From positions 1,281,269 to 1,340,031 of the forward strand of contig NW_019091418.1 in NCBI RefSeq assembly GCF_001949145.1: 58,763 bases of DNA, in the 5' to 3' direction. Of the stretch, positions 13,301 to 28,300 are shown piece after piece. Each line of letters starts with the position of its first letter. The first letter of the stretch is position 1. The notes beneath the pieces were generated by a model. That model was not told the DNA's origin, did not search any database, and saw nothing but the letters and a program-made list of their open reading frames with translations. Origin of the DNA: Acanthaster planci (taxonomy: Eukaryota > Echinodermata > Asteroidea > Valvatida > Acanthasteridae). Both the position numbers and the translations under genes were made by a program.

Positions 13301-16300
13301 TCGTTCCACACAGATTCGTGACCTTCTCAGCATGTTGGAGACAGCACACGTGATCATTGCTCTGTTTTGCCTGAGAGCATTGATCTCGGCAGTGATCCTT
13401 CCATCAAGGTCATCCAGGTCCGCTGGTGGAGAAACAAAAACCTTGGACTTCAAATTTCCCCACAGGAAAAAGTCCAATGGCGTGAGGTCGGGTGATCTCG
13501 GTGGCCATTCCACAGGCCGAGGCAATGCAATCACACGGTTATCAAACAGTTCTGTCATGCGCTCTTTAACCGTTCTCCTCCTGTGTGGTGGAGCACCATC
13601 CTGAAATGATCCTGTGCCCACCAATCCCTTTGAAACTACCCATTTCTTTGGCGACGATAACGAGGCATTCGATCAATGACTGAAATGATGTTGGCATTGA
13701 TCGTTTGGAAGTTCATGTCACCGTTCATGTTGTTGCGACAGACGAATTGACCAATAATGCTCCCGTTCCCAATCGAGCCCACCCAAACTGTCAGCTTTGT
13801 CATTACTGCGTTGATAGTCAAACGTCGAAGTCGAAAAAAACCTTCCAATATACTCCAAGGAACAAAGCACGTACCATACTTGCGTTTCTGGACTTTTTAT
13901 CCAATTCTGAACAAAGCTAGTGTTTCCGCAGGCCACTTTTTGAGTGATTTAGGAAAATAGCTCCTGGTCACTCAGGCATGGAAATCTGTTAATGATCACA
14001 ACTTTAATAACAGCATGATACTCTAATCAACCCATGTAGAAGAAGAGATTTTGCAGTTAATTGTCTGACTGTATTATTTTCTTGATACACCCTGTATATC
14101 TTGATACTGAGCTCATCGCATGGTACAGCAAGATACGAATCAAAACTTTTGCAGTTATGATTGACGTGTGCTGTATTATTGTATCTGCAATCAGTGGCAA
14201 CTTTGTAAAGCATTTAAATTTCAATTTAGCCCTACATGGATTCAATTCCTAGCCTGGGACATGCATTGGTAGATGTGTTCAGTGGTTCTCTCATGTGCCA
14301 CGTGCCGCATTGTTGTTTAATGTCTTATTGTACAGCACATTAAAACAGAAATATATGCAATTGCACTTCATATATGAATAGGTTGAAATAAAATAGGCTA
14401 AAGTGTTCATTAATCATTGTGAATGGATTGTGCATGTTCAGTGAATGTTGTTTTACAGATATTTGAATTTTTTTGTTTTTTTTTTTGTTAAAGCTCCTGT
14501 TTCTTATAAATCTTTCTGGCGGTAACTTTTGGAAGCTGAGAAAAATCAACTAATACTCTGAGAAATTGGGCTTGCAATGCCTGACATGAGCTCTTTTGTT
14601 CAAATAGGTTTTTCATTTATCACGATTAGTTGAGTTGCATTCTGTGCCTGAATAGGAGAGTAGGCCTACCTTTTCTTCGACTGTGTTAACATTTGATGTA
14701 TATTTAGATCAGGAAAACATAAAATCAAAGTAAGCTAGGTTGGTATTTCAATAAGGCAAAGTCATTTTTGAACTAAGCAGGCATAGAAGCCACCTCATGG
14801 CCGACTTGGGCTGATAGGGCAGACTTGGTATTGCATATTGCCGTTCTTGAATGACTTCTAATGTGTTTTGTGTTGTTTGCTGTTTTGAATACTGAGCTGG
14901 CTCTGTTGGCGAATGTACCTTTCAGATAACTGGTAAAGTAGACGTGTTTTCATTTACTTTCAGCTTGCTGCAGGTGCTGACCCTAACTGTTCAGACAAGC
15001 ACAATGCCCTGCTTCTTGCAATTAAGTAAGTACATACATCAGCCGCATGTACAATGACATTGACGAGAGTCATTTATCTTTGCAGTAAAGCTATACAACT
15101 ACTCAATTTTAGTGTTCACATCGAGAAGTCTTTACAGCTGTTTATACTTGGAAGTGGAAGGTGTGCCAGTAAATGCAACGATAGGTTTTCGTGAAGTTAG
15201 AAAAGAGCTTATAAATGTACAGTAGTTATTATGGTAAAGTGTCATTTTTACTTCACTTGTATATGGAATAGGGGCTGTTGCCATTTGTATCAGTAGCTCT
15301 GTACCTTTCTGAGATTTTAATACGTATTCTTCGTTGTTAGTAAAATGCTTCTGAAGTCATTGAAGCTGTGGCGGGTCTTTTTTCTTTCTTCTGCAGAAAC
15401 AACCTGTTGTGTATTGTACCAGACCTCCTCGCTAAAGGTGCTGACATCCGTGGATCCGTGTTTGAGAACAAACAACCCAGCATTATGCATTTCATTCCAG
15501 TCTACATCGGTAAGTGCCATTAATTTTTCCCACAAGGGCTCTCAGCATGAGAATTACTCTCTGTAGCTCGAATGGTTACAAGTTTGAATAACCAGAGTAC
15601 ATTTGCAACACTGTCCTACCCCAATATGTCTGATTACCGTACTTGAGCCATTTTCTTGTAATCCCATCATAACTCACATTTTGCCATTGGTTGTTACTCC
15701 CTGTGTTCACCGTACCTGCCATCTGGTGCACAAATTTTAGGTCAGAAGCTCGCTTTGTACTTAGCTATGAAAAAAGCTCTTAATGATAAGCAATTTTACC
15801 ATGCCCTAGGGCCTGACTCCCGAATTGTTGAAAAGATACCTGTAGCTTAAATTCGAAATGTAAAATACGACTCAGTTAAACTGTAGTTGTCACTCGCACG
15901 TGTCCCAGGCTGAAACTCCCATGCAGTTAATTTTCTTAGATCAAACTAAATTGAAAACCCCAAACTTCAACCAGGAATCTCAGTAATGAAGAAGGCATAG
16001 CCTCGCTAGTCGCTGTTGCCGAGCACGTCCCACAGTAGTAGTTGAACATGAAATGTTCCAGTTGATGTTGGCACCATGGCAAAATTACCATGAGGCTTGG
16101 GGTCAACTACAAACAGTCAGGTCCAATGTGTGGAGTATTTGAAGTTTTACAAAAGAAATTTATGAGTGTGCCCCCCAGCCACCCATCCGCCCTAGTGCTG
16201 GCTATAGAAATTCCACGTTTTGTACACTGGATAGAAGGACACAATAAACACTTCCCTCCCTCAAAACTACAGGGTGTCCCAGGAAAAACCAAACCATGAC

Positions 16301-19300
16301 GAAAGGGGTTAATATGCCAAAACCATGAGACATGATTATAATGTATAAGGATCTCCGAAAAGTAAAAGAATTAATGGTGCAAATGATTTGTTTCTAAACT
16401 GGGCTCAGAACAGAAATTAGGAACATGTATTGGATCCGATTATTGAACATATTTCTAGGAAAGACAAACATTTATGGTAAAAAATTGTGTGTCTTATTTG
16501 AGCCCGGCGAAGATACTGCGAAAACTAAGGTTAGCACATGAGAACTAAGGGGCGAGGAACAAGGCTACCAGACGATGACAGATCTGCGTAGAGAAAAATT
16601 ACAAAATTCTTATGTATTATAATTGTAAAGTTAAGCAATTCTGGAAATGTACATTGGAAGAGGGTAACCACTCCATAAAAAATTCAAATGTATGGAAAAC
16701 AGTAGAGTACATATATAAAACAGTGTGTGTTTCACAGGATGGTAGCGTGCACTTAAAACACATCTCTCAACCACTGATGACTTCAGTCTACAATACTAAA
16801 CATGTTCCGTTGAACAGAAATCTCATGTTACGGGGAATCCTTTCGTACATCAAAATGAAGACACATTATAATGCAATATAATACACACGTCGCCCATAAT
16901 TTCTTAATTTGAATAACAAAATTTACATTTAAGCTTTGTACCTGCCAGAAGATTAGTGAGGGGGGATCTACAGGCTACAGCATTCCTGGCTTCTTATCGG
17001 CAGCAACGGTATTATGCTCCTAACTGACAAATATATCCAACGTGTCCAAACGATCTGTCTTTATGATAAAAACTATGTTCAGACTGTTCAAATTCCCGTC
17101 ACAATGTGATTTGACCGTTAAAGAACGTTGCAAAAAAGACTGACCAAAAGAAAAAAAACACTATCATTCAATGCATGCAATTGACCTATTCTTGCTTTAC
17201 AACAATCAAAATTACATATGGAAGATATCTAAAAATTTCCTTACCAGAATGAAGTCCCGCACTACTAAATTTCCGTCGGCTACAACCACCGGTCAGGACT
17301 AGATGCAGCAATAGCTTTTACTTCAGAAAAACGACCAAGGAGGAAAGCAATGTGGCTATAAACTAAGTAAACGCAAAAAACGAAGAGATAACAGCATTCT
17401 GTGTGACTCCTCTCACGATGCCATGCGCAGAAATGGCCGTCTTGAATTGGGCGCTGCACCACGCCCTAACCTGCGCATGCTTGGCTAGGCATCGACAAAA
17501 GAGGGATCCCAATACCACGCTTTAAGCGTCAATCTATGCACTTCTGCGTTTGAAAACGAGGCTGTGTGTGCCAGCTTCAATTTTTTATACGATCAGACGA
17601 TTGGAAGTAAGGAGTCAAGAAACAAAATACAAAAAAGTATGTTAAATTCAGACTTTTCAGGCTGGAAATTTTTGTGGAAGAGTCTTTCAGGAAAAAATAA
17701 CGGCAATTTACCGCAAAATAACGTACTTGCGAACCGGATACTGCATGTACTGTGTCGACTCAGCGGGCGCGCGCGACGAAGTCCAACACAGACAGCCTCA
17801 GTTTCGAAGCAGATATGCTCAGACTGGGCTAACGTGAGATCCCGCTGTACACAATTTGCCCAGGCTATAAAAGAAAGAAATTCCTATTAAATGTGGGGAA
17901 GGACATGTACGTGTTAACCAAATTAATTCGCAGTACGTGAAATTCGGTTGGTTACATTATGAGAAGGAATAAAACTGAGTGCAAGAGAAAATCAGTGACT
18001 GGTGGCAGAATATTCGGAACCTAGGTAATTTTTATGGAGGGTTCGGGTAGAACAAGTCGTCATAGATTACTGTTTTGTACTGAATTTCTGGAGTTGCTCA
18101 CTGTAGAAATCATCAAATCATTCAGCATTTGTCATACTTTACAACTTCGTGCCGCTCTCGTACATAATGTTCATCTGAAGAGAGCATGCATCTTTTCTTA
18201 ATTCTCAAGAGGACTCTGAGGCCCAAGTCTCTGTAGCCGAACAGCTTGTTTCAGCAGGAGCTTCTCTGCATACGATGGATGACCAAATGAGGACNNNNNN
18301 NNNNNNNNNNNNNNNNNNNNNNNNNNNNNNNNNNNNNNNNNNNNNNNNNNNNNNNNNNNNNNNNNNNNNNNNNNNNNNNNNNNNNNNNNNNNNNNNNNNN
18401 NNNNNNNNNNNNNNNNNNNNNNNNNNNNNNNNNNNNNNNNNNNNNNNNNNNNNNNNNNNNNNNNNNNNNNNNNNNNNNNNNNNNNNNNNNNNNNNNNNNN
18501 NNNNNNNNNNNNNNNNNNNNNNNNNNNNNNNNNNNNNNNNNNNNNNNNNNNNNNNNNNNNNNNNNNNNNNNNNNNNNNNNNNNNNNNNNNNNNNNNNNNN
18601 NNNNNNNNNNNNNNNNNNNNNNNNNNNNNNNNNNNNNNNNNNNNNNNNNNNNNNNNNNNNNNNNNNNNNNNNNNNNNNNNNNNNNNNNNNNNNNNNNNNN
18701 NNNNNNNNNNNNNNNNNNNNNNNNNNNNNNNNNNNNNNNNNNNNNNNNNNNNNNNNNNNNNNNNNNNNNNNNNNNNNTGTCTTGCATGCCGCTGTCAACA
18801 AGATCGACCGCGAAGGGTCCACCACGTTCGTGGAGTTCCTCCTGGACCACAAACTGGACGTCTTTGCTGCCGACGAGTTAGGCAGATTGCCCATCCATTA
18901 TGCATTCACCAAATATGGGTATGTTAAAGACAAAGACTATAGTCTTGGGGCATCTATTCTACCAGAAAGTGCATAAGGACGATTTTTGAAGTCTTTCTAA
19001 CGCGGCTTTTCTGTGGAATTGGATATGTATTTTGAAAAGAAACTGCGTGTGGACATGGTAGTGTTAATTTTTTGAAACAATGTAATAGGCCTATTGGAGT
19101 TTGAATCGGAGTTCATGTTTGTGTTGAGAATATCCTAATATCAACTGATTTGTTTTTAGTAGGCTGGCTGTGTGTAAATTAACTTTCAAACAGAGCTTTT
19201 TATACCGTGTTCAGCAGGATATTTTAAATATTGGTCTTTAGAAGAGACCTCACATGGATTAAGTACACTTTCCAAATTTCGCAACTTCTACATAAAAATT

Positions 19301-22300
19301 TAAGTCTATGGTTAGCCATTTAGCACTGGCTGCAATTGTTAATTGTGCTCATCTTTGCCATTTAATGCATTTTTTTCCTTCCAGGGTCTTTGGCATGGAC
19401 ACACGGGTTGCGAGCAGCCTCTCCACAGATTTTGATCCCACGACACTTACATCCTTGCTGGCCAAAGCCATGCAGGGTAAAAAGCTGAACCAGCAGGACA
19501 GGCTGGGCCGCACACCGCTCCATTATGCTGCAGAAGTCGGGGCCGATTGTTCAATTCAATCCATCTTTAAGGCGAGCATTGATGGTCATGGACAACTAGC
19601 TACTAGATACCTTTTTTGACACCCCATAAGACCTCAGCAAATGTTGCAAATATGCCTTTGCCTCTGTGAAGGAAGCATTACAGTGCAACTAGCGTGGAGA
19701 CCTCTCAGTGAGAGATTTCCTGTTGTGTAGGAAATGGTACCCTCTAAAAACGTCCGGATCAGATTGACCAAGAATTGGGTCCCATTCGGTATGACCCTTT
19801 TCTGGGTCAAAATATGACCCCCTTTCGGGTCATATTTGACCCTTTCTGAGTCCACATATGACCCCCTTTCGGGTCATATTTGACCCTTTCTGGGTCATAA
19901 TTTGACCCTGAAAAGGGTTATACCAAATGGGACCCAATTCTGGGTCAATCTGATCCGGACGTTTTTAGAGGGTACCCAGTTCTAATTTGTTGCTCATATT
20001 GACCCATGTGATCGTACGTCGTACCGTACATCCCCATTGTTGTAGGCAAAATCAACACCTCAGCACCCTGCGCAAGCACTAAAAGCTTAATCGGTAGCAA
20101 AGAGGATCAGACAAATCCGAGGCCAGCACCCACCCGCATGGAAGTGACTACAGTACAAGGTCATTGCAACGATGACCATTGTGCAATCTGATAAACAACA
20201 CGATAAGCATGGAGGCTATGGTGATACTGGTGTTCCTTTTCGGGATCAAGCACACCCCAATTCTCCTGGTGAAGAAGGCCAAAAGGGAGATTTTTTGTTT
20301 TTAAAGATTGGAATATAATGATCGTTCCTTTTTAGAATGATTAATTTACTTTAATCATTACTTAGCAAAATTATGCCCCCATTAAGAGAAAAACAACTAT
20401 TGACCGTTGGAATATTGTGTGATGGAAAGTAGATTTTTCCAAAACCATAAAAAGAGTTTATTCAAGGCAAAAGAGCATCAAAGCCGACCCCTGATGGCGC
20501 GCTTCCGGAACCCTTGGAGAGGAAAAATAACATGCAAAGATTTGAGATTTTTTTTTCGTTCAGTTTTTTCTTAGAAATCCAACTTGGAAAATGGGCTAGG
20601 ACAAATATTTGCTAGTATATCTGTTTATAGAAACTGGAAAATTACCTGATCTAAAAGAGAAATTTCCTGCCAAAAATTGACCCATCACTTCTGAAAATCT
20701 AAAATACAGTGTAATGCGGCATTCTCATACGCAGATGAACATTTACGATTTGCAATTATACGATAGTCTGTGGGTAAAAGCAAAAAATAAAAACAGATCA
20801 AAAAATTTTACACACTTACAATGGATAAGATAATAAGCATAAAGCAATATTTCACTTTTACGATAGAATCTAATATTTTATTTAACCTTTGCTGACAACA
20901 ACTACGTGATGTCAACTCAACAGAATCTGGAACACATCGAGTGCAGGTAGATCAATCTTTGCAAGGTTGTACAGTTTCGTTGTCAAGAAAGCACAGAGAG
21001 TGAAAACAAATGGTATGGAGCGTCAAAAGTGGACAACCCCATTTTCTCATTTTCTGTCAGTAGATATTCGGGATTTTGGACTTTGCGTAAAGCATTTTCA
21101 AAAATGACCCCCCCCTCTCAAATAAGGAAAGCCTGGGATTAAGGTCCCTGACGGTACTGTGGTGTACTTTTGCGGGTTTTAAGAGCTGTAGAGGGGATGG
21201 TGCGACTTCAAAAAACTGGAAAATCTACGAGCAAAAAATAAGAAAATGGGGTTGTCCACTTTGGAGCATGACCGTAATTTTGCCAGTAGGAATTGAAATT
21301 TTAGTTGTCCACTTTTGATGCGCCACGAGAGTTGTTAAAGTAAAATTCGAATTTTTGCTAGCGAAAAATTGCAGTTTTTGAAAATACTATACACAAAGTC
21401 CCAAATCCCGAAAATCTACTAGCAGAAAATGAGAAAATGGGGTCGTCCACTTTTGACGCTCCATAGGGTTTTCCTCTTTTGGAGCATCAAATAAAATTTG
21501 CTTGAGGGAATTTAAATTTTTAGTCGTCCATGTTTGACGCGCCAAGAGAATTGTTAAAGTAAAATCCAAATTTTTGCTAGCGGAAATTTGAGTTTCAAAC
21601 AATTTTCCAAAATCCCAAAAATCTACCAGGAGAAAATTGGGTTGTCCACTTTTCTCGATCCATACTTTCTAAAATATTTTACTTGAGGAAGACAAAGGTA
21701 AAATTCCAACATGAGTATTTCGTGGGATTTCAATAAGGAATTATTCTTCCAAAAATATCTAACGTGATAGGTCCGCCCAATGCAAAATCCCCATAGACAG
21801 ACCGCGCAAGGGTTCCGGAAGCTTGCTGCGTCACCTTTTACTTTCAGGCTCTCTTCACATTCCAAAACTTGTTGGGCATGTGTTTACATTGTTCAAGATG
21901 GCAATTTTGCATGGAGTGTTGAAAGATCGTATTGAGACTGTCTGGATCGAAGCAACAAAGGAATGCGAATGATTTATGTCCGTGAATTTTCTGCATAAAA
22001 TTGAAACTTTTGTCTCATACATGTATTCATTCTTTGACAATAATTTTCATCTTCAGCGAAAAGACGATCTTGATATCCAGGATAAGGACGGATGTACACC
22101 GCTGTCAATGGCATTGGCTTGTTCACGAAAATGGTAGGAATATAGTCCATGCAACCTCACTGCATAATAACTGACGCAGCTTGACAACTGCATCAGTATT
22201 CTTGAAAATCTGATGGCAGAGGTTTGGGAATGAGGTGTGAACAATTGTGTCATTATCCGCATGAGCATTCAAGCAGTACATGCTTCTGATGATCTTGTCT

Positions 22301-25300
22301 CTGGCATTGATTATCAGAAGTAATATTTAGAAAGGTTTCAAAGATATAGCCTGAGTTTAATAGATATTTTGTTCATTTTCCAAATTTCGACTTGATCTTC
22401 AATTCAGTTGATTTACCCTGCGACGTGTTTAGGTTTGATTTTTACATGGCTGCTGGAGCTGCTCCAGTGAGGAGACCGTATCAATTCTCGGATTTCAGAG
22501 CCCAGATTCTTTCCTAACGGCATTTAAATACTTTGGTGGTTGTCCTCTAGCCTCTACAGCTCATAAAACCCGCAAAAAGTACATCAGTTTACCGTCATGG
22601 GTCTTGTTTCCTAGGCTTTCCTGATTTGAGAGGGGAGTCTTGCCACGTGCCGGCCAAGCCACAACACCCCCTCCACCAAAATAACACTTCAAAGACAGCC
22701 GAAACAGGCCTCTGACAAGTTCCTGACAGCTGTCACTGATAAAAAAGACATTCCACTGCCTGGCCCAGGCATCGTCTTTTTAAATAACGCCTTGTATAAA
22801 CCCATGGGGCCACTTAATACACAGTCTTATGGGAATTGGCTAGAGGCTAGCTGGAATTTTTTTCTGTTTTTCTGGCTAGGGGAGGCCCTGACTTTAAAGT
22901 GACTAAACCTGGTTTTTCAGCATGAACAGAAGTCGGATATGATGGAAAGTGATGGCATATGGACTTTCATTTAATTAACAAATTTCCGATTTGGGTTACC
23001 ACGCTGGAGGTCACGACCTCTGCCCAGACTTTAAAGTTATAGTCTTATTCCCCCCTCCCCCCAAAAAAGGAGTGGCCAATCCCTTACTCTCAAGGTACCC
23101 TCCTCTGACGTCATCATAGTGGATTTTTATGATTTAAAGCATTAAAACCAATGAAATCTGATTAACTACTGGAGCTGTTCTGAAAAATTCAGAGGCCTCA
23201 AATTACGCAAAGATTTGACTGTTTGTTAGAAGCATTGGTTGTACTCGGCCACATTTGTTTCAAGCAATGACTGTACTGTCAACAGAAATGATATTGTAAC
23301 GCAATGCATAGCCCACTGGTGCGCTATCAGGCGCTTGTTGCTTAGCAACGTTGTGAGCGTTGTGTTTATAAGCGGCTGCGCGCTAAGAGTCGCCCTCTTC
23401 CAGGCACAGTGAAAAAGCTCTTCCTGCTGCGACTGTCCCCATGTACAGTTCACCTCCAAGTGCAGTTTGGTTCAGAGTTATAGTGTAAGCTGCAATCATC
23501 CAATCATTTACATCCAATCGAGTAGTCGCAGTGGGGGAGCCTCATACGTTGTGTCAGCTTGATTTTGTGATCGATAATAAATCATGGCACCTATAATATT
23601 GTGATTAATTACTAGTACCACACGTAGGTGAGGCACTGTGCGCCTATATAGGAGAATAAAGTCCTGGAACAAAGAGTAGGCACAAACTCGCATCCAGTTC
23701 CCCCATTCTTTTCCCGTTGGTCCCCCGTCTGTCAGCCCCGTGTGGTTTGAGGGTGTGTGAGACTGATCTGTCTGTGGCGAATTACGGGCCTGGCGGTAGA
23801 CTTCCGCCAAAACGGATCTGCGTCTCGGTCCGTAGAGGTCAGGCCGCTCACTGCTATTGGTCGAGACCGACCCGGGAAGTCCTCAGAGGCTTTACTGCTA
23901 CAATATCATTTATTTGAATTCTCTGCTATAATATTTCTGAATACCCTGAACATCAGCATAAACAGTGCCTCTTTGCTGCTTATAAGTACGTCAAAGTTAT
24001 TAATGGCTTTTGCAAAGTGAATGCATCAAACCATTCTCCTAACTCTACCAAACAACCCACTCATTTGTTCAGGATGACAAGGAGGTTGATCGAAGAAGGG
24101 GCCAGCATCAATCAGGAGGTGTATTTCTCTTGTGAGGAGATTCACAAGTATTTCGGGACTGCCATCCGGAAGCAGTTGGTTCATGGGGACTGGCAGAAGG
24201 AGAAGGTGGACAAGCATTTCATCAGGACCACCATCTTGAAGGAAGTAGTTTATGAGGACTGGGAGCGTGTTTTACTGACTATCTTGGACAAAATAGCCTC
24301 AGGAGGGGTGCCTGGAATTTCCTACCTGGATGCCCTTGAGGTACATATCACAGTCTGCTCAAATACTCTTTGAAATCACTTTGAAATGGTATTTTACATT
24401 TGATAGACAGATTAGCCATTCCAGTTGGTCAAGAGTCTGTTATGTGGCTAGTCTTAAATAATGAAGCGCTGGCTTGTTTAGGCATAGTCATTGAACAGTA
24501 GAATTTTTGACTTGCTTTGACTTTATGACTCCTGACATATTTAAGAATAGGACTAAATATGTGCTTGGCCGATGGGCAATAACAACAGGATGTCACTTCT
24601 CACTACGAAGTGGGACACTACAAATGTTGCTTCCTGAGAGTCATATGCACAAGATCTGTGCAATATTGTTTAATGTAACGTTTCGTAGCTCTTGGTAATA
24701 CCATGGAGCATTATTTGCTAGAGTGCGACTAGGATAATGCACTTTACTTGGTCAGTCATGGTAATGGAAGGATGAGACCTTCTATGTTTACAAACCCAAG
24801 GGAATCATCACAGAAGCATGAACATATGTTTATCAATACCTGCTACATGTACTGCAAACAGAAATACTTAAATGAGGTTGACATTGGACACTGCCAGTGG
24901 TACAATCCCAGGCAACTGGCTGTAGAATTTTGTGGATTAATTGAAAATGCAACCATTCCCTACCAAAAGAGAAAGGCTGGTTTACTAATCAACGTCTACT
25001 ACTTTGAATAATACTTTGATTGGCATTTGGTCACGCGTCATCAAGATTCTTACATATATCTGTCATGCCAGGACGTCCTGGAAGGACAGAAGATCCAGCT
25101 GGCTGATAACTTGATTCGCAGGCTGTCTGAGCAAGACAAACTGCAGATGACCAATGACAAGGCACAGAACTTACTTCATCTCTTGGCCCTTCACGCTGTG
25201 GAAGGCTCCGACATTCAGAATAAGGTGACCTGACAAGCTGGCAGTGGTTCTGCTACTCTGCTACAGCAAATCTAATTTCTCCTATCTCTTTGTATATGTT

Positions 25301-28300
25301 ATTATAAACACCAGGCCAACATTTCTTCACCGTTAGTGAAATCGTTTTGCTATTTGATCTTGAAAATATTTTTCGCAATTGGAATTGGAATTTAGGCTTT
25401 TTAAAATATCCAGCTTTATGACCATTTTCTTGAACCACGGATGTTGTTTTAATTTCATTTCATACTCTGCTGCTTCAGATTGTCTTGTTTCTCCTTGACA
25501 ATGGTGTCAAGCTATTTGCCACTGACTACAAAGGCTGTACTCCACTGCACTATGCTACAGTCAACATGAATGCCTCAATTTGTAATATCTTTGCAGGTGA
25601 GTTTGAAGAAACGAACTGTCACAGAATCCCACGAAGTAAATGTTTGGGCTTTTTCAATTCCCATTTTGGAAGGTATACCGGGTAATAGATGCCAATGCAT
25701 ATAATAATATTCGTATAGAAAGACCATACATTCTGTAATATACTTTATACTTTTCACCTGTAAATTGTATGCAATTTAGCCTTTTGGCCACCATGTAAGG
25801 TTTCGGTAGACCAATAGAAGTACATTTATGTTAATCTATTTCCATTCATATTCATGGTTTGTCACTGAAAAAGAAGTTACCTCAGTTTATCTCATTGAGT
25901 GTTCCGAATGATCTTGTCTTTACTCAGAGAAAGATCCTGTCGGTTTTCAAAGCTGTGTCACATGTGTGGACCACAGGGGCAGGGTACCAGTTGCTTCGCT
26001 GTTCTGGGGAATGTTGTATAACAGGAAAATCGTTGACGTTGTCGAGTGAGTGCATTGTTCTATCCTCGATTTTGAGCTCATGTCAGAAGCAGCAATGTGC
26101 AAGTCAGTATCATCACTTGACCATTCACAAGACCTGACACTGGACAAGCAAGACTAATTGCAAGTAATAAGACAATTACAAAGGAAAACTTTTTGTTCGA
26201 ATTGTGACTTTACTTCAGACAGAAGTCTTGTGTTCGTCTTGTGATGGTCTTTTGAGGTCTCAACCACGGCACTGACAAGCAGTACTGATGGTGTTTCTCT
26301 TTCATGGTGTCTGTCCATGTTGCACACCAACAACAATTGTAGGGGATTTCACACCGTGAAAGTGTAACACATACCCTTGATGCAAAGTTGTATGATTTGT
26401 CATGAATTTGACCGTTGAACACTCAAGAATTAAAAGAACTGTCCATAACTTGAAAAGAAAGCTTTCAGCCATAACTTCCTGCTGTATGTAAGCAGTACAG
26501 TAGCAAATGCAATGGGCGGGGGTCTCCACAAATGTTGCTTAACCGGCAACTTTGTAATGAAATTTAACATCTGACGTATGATGACAGTCACAAATACACG
26601 TACGAGCACGGTTTGTTCGCTGTCGCTGTAAAATGGTGAAGGTTTGCTGTGCAGTGGTGTGCCATAAAACAGCAAAATGTATCGCTGAGATAAGACGTGA
26701 AAACCTGACTCCAAACTCACACACACGACTGTGCAGTATTCAGCATTTCATTGCTGTAGGACTGTAGTTCATGTAGGACTAACGTTAGTACAGTTCTCTA
26801 ACGAGGCGCACGTCAGACTTTGCATTGACTTTCGATCGTCTCACAGTACTGCCAAACTTTCGAAATATATCGTGCACTGTGAACACCATCCTAGTTATTA
26901 GCAGTGTCCAAAAACACTATTTATTTCATGGGATTCGTCTTTTTTTTTCTCAAACAGCGATCCAAATTGCGTGTTACTATGCAGTTCATGCACGGCTCTA
27001 CGGCCAATATAGCAAGCAAGTGGAAAGTCACGTGACAATTTGACGTCGGTGAATATCCTCTATAGTGAACGTGATAAGTTTAAAAAATCGTTCATTTCAA
27101 ACTTGTTTGGCAAAACATTTCCAACATAAAACGGTTTCATATTACGCTGCCCCGAAATTTATTACACCTTTCGCGGACTATATGCAGTAGGCGACTTTCA
27201 TTAGGTCCCCTAATTGTGTCATAATTTGTTGCACACTGCAAATGGAAGTGTGTTTCTTCTTTGAATGACTTTCATCTTCCAGACTGATCCAGAAGCATAA
27301 GGGAAGCCTGGATGTCTGCGCCGCCTTCCCCAATGTCAACCTTCTCTGTAACGAGAAAGTAACCCGTTCAGAGTCTCTGCAAGATTGGTACCACAATCTA
27401 CCGGATGACAAGACGACTGACGTCACGCCACTCATCTTCACGATCCTCATGAATAACGTCGAGGGTTGCAAACTCCTGCTACAGAAGGGGGCCAGTCCCA
27501 ATGCTGCAGACAGACAAGGAATGACGCCTCTTATGCATGCTGTGAGACAGGTATGGCTAAATCCAAACACTGCGGATAATTTTCTGGTAGTATTTCATTC
27601 TTTGTCATTTTGGTCGTTCTTTAGAAGCTTATTCTCCATAATAATGGTTAGGATGTGGCCCGTACAACGGTTACCATGCCGTCTCGACAAAGTGTGGCTC
27701 TAAATGTGACTTAATGGAGGAGATAAAATGTCTGACATGAAATTAAAAATGTGTCATCAAAATTATAAATGGAATTTAAAGCCATTTTCCCACAGTACTT
27801 CTGTCATTGGCGATCCACAGTCAATTTCAAGCATAAATTGCCGCATTTCAATTCACTGGTCTTAACTTTGTGAATAAAATGTCAGTAGCTTTGGTTGAAG
27901 GTACATTCCAAGCCATGTTTTGCAGAACTTCGAAACTGAGAGAAGTCATTGTGGTATTGGTGGTGTAGTCTTGTGACAGAGACAAGGATATAATGAATGG
28001 AAATAAACAATTTGTGGTATAGTATCCAGGTGCATGAACAGAGGGGTTGGGGGAAACGGGGCTGTAGGTGGAGATGCAGGCCTGGCTTGGAACAACGTTT
28101 ACGCTAGATGGCCTTGTTCAAGATAAACTACTTGTATAGATTGATTCAATGAGGCCTCATTCGGCAGTTTGGCTGGTACCCATGATTTTTTTTGTGCACA
28201 GGTTGCTGGGTGAAATTGACCAGGGCTGGACAAATGGTCACTCAAACTTGACCCCTACTGCTGTGCCATTATGTTCATGTGCATGCTGGAGATTCACTTA

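Noticed and set aside
16271-16300. mariner end CAGGGTGTCCCAGG
   Set aside because: No inverted partner or transposase sequence was found in the following 2 kb.
26633-26740. THAP-type zinc finger gene start (MVKVCCAVVC)
   Set aside because: Only the first cysteines fit; the later Cys-His pair and AVPTIF-like block are absent.
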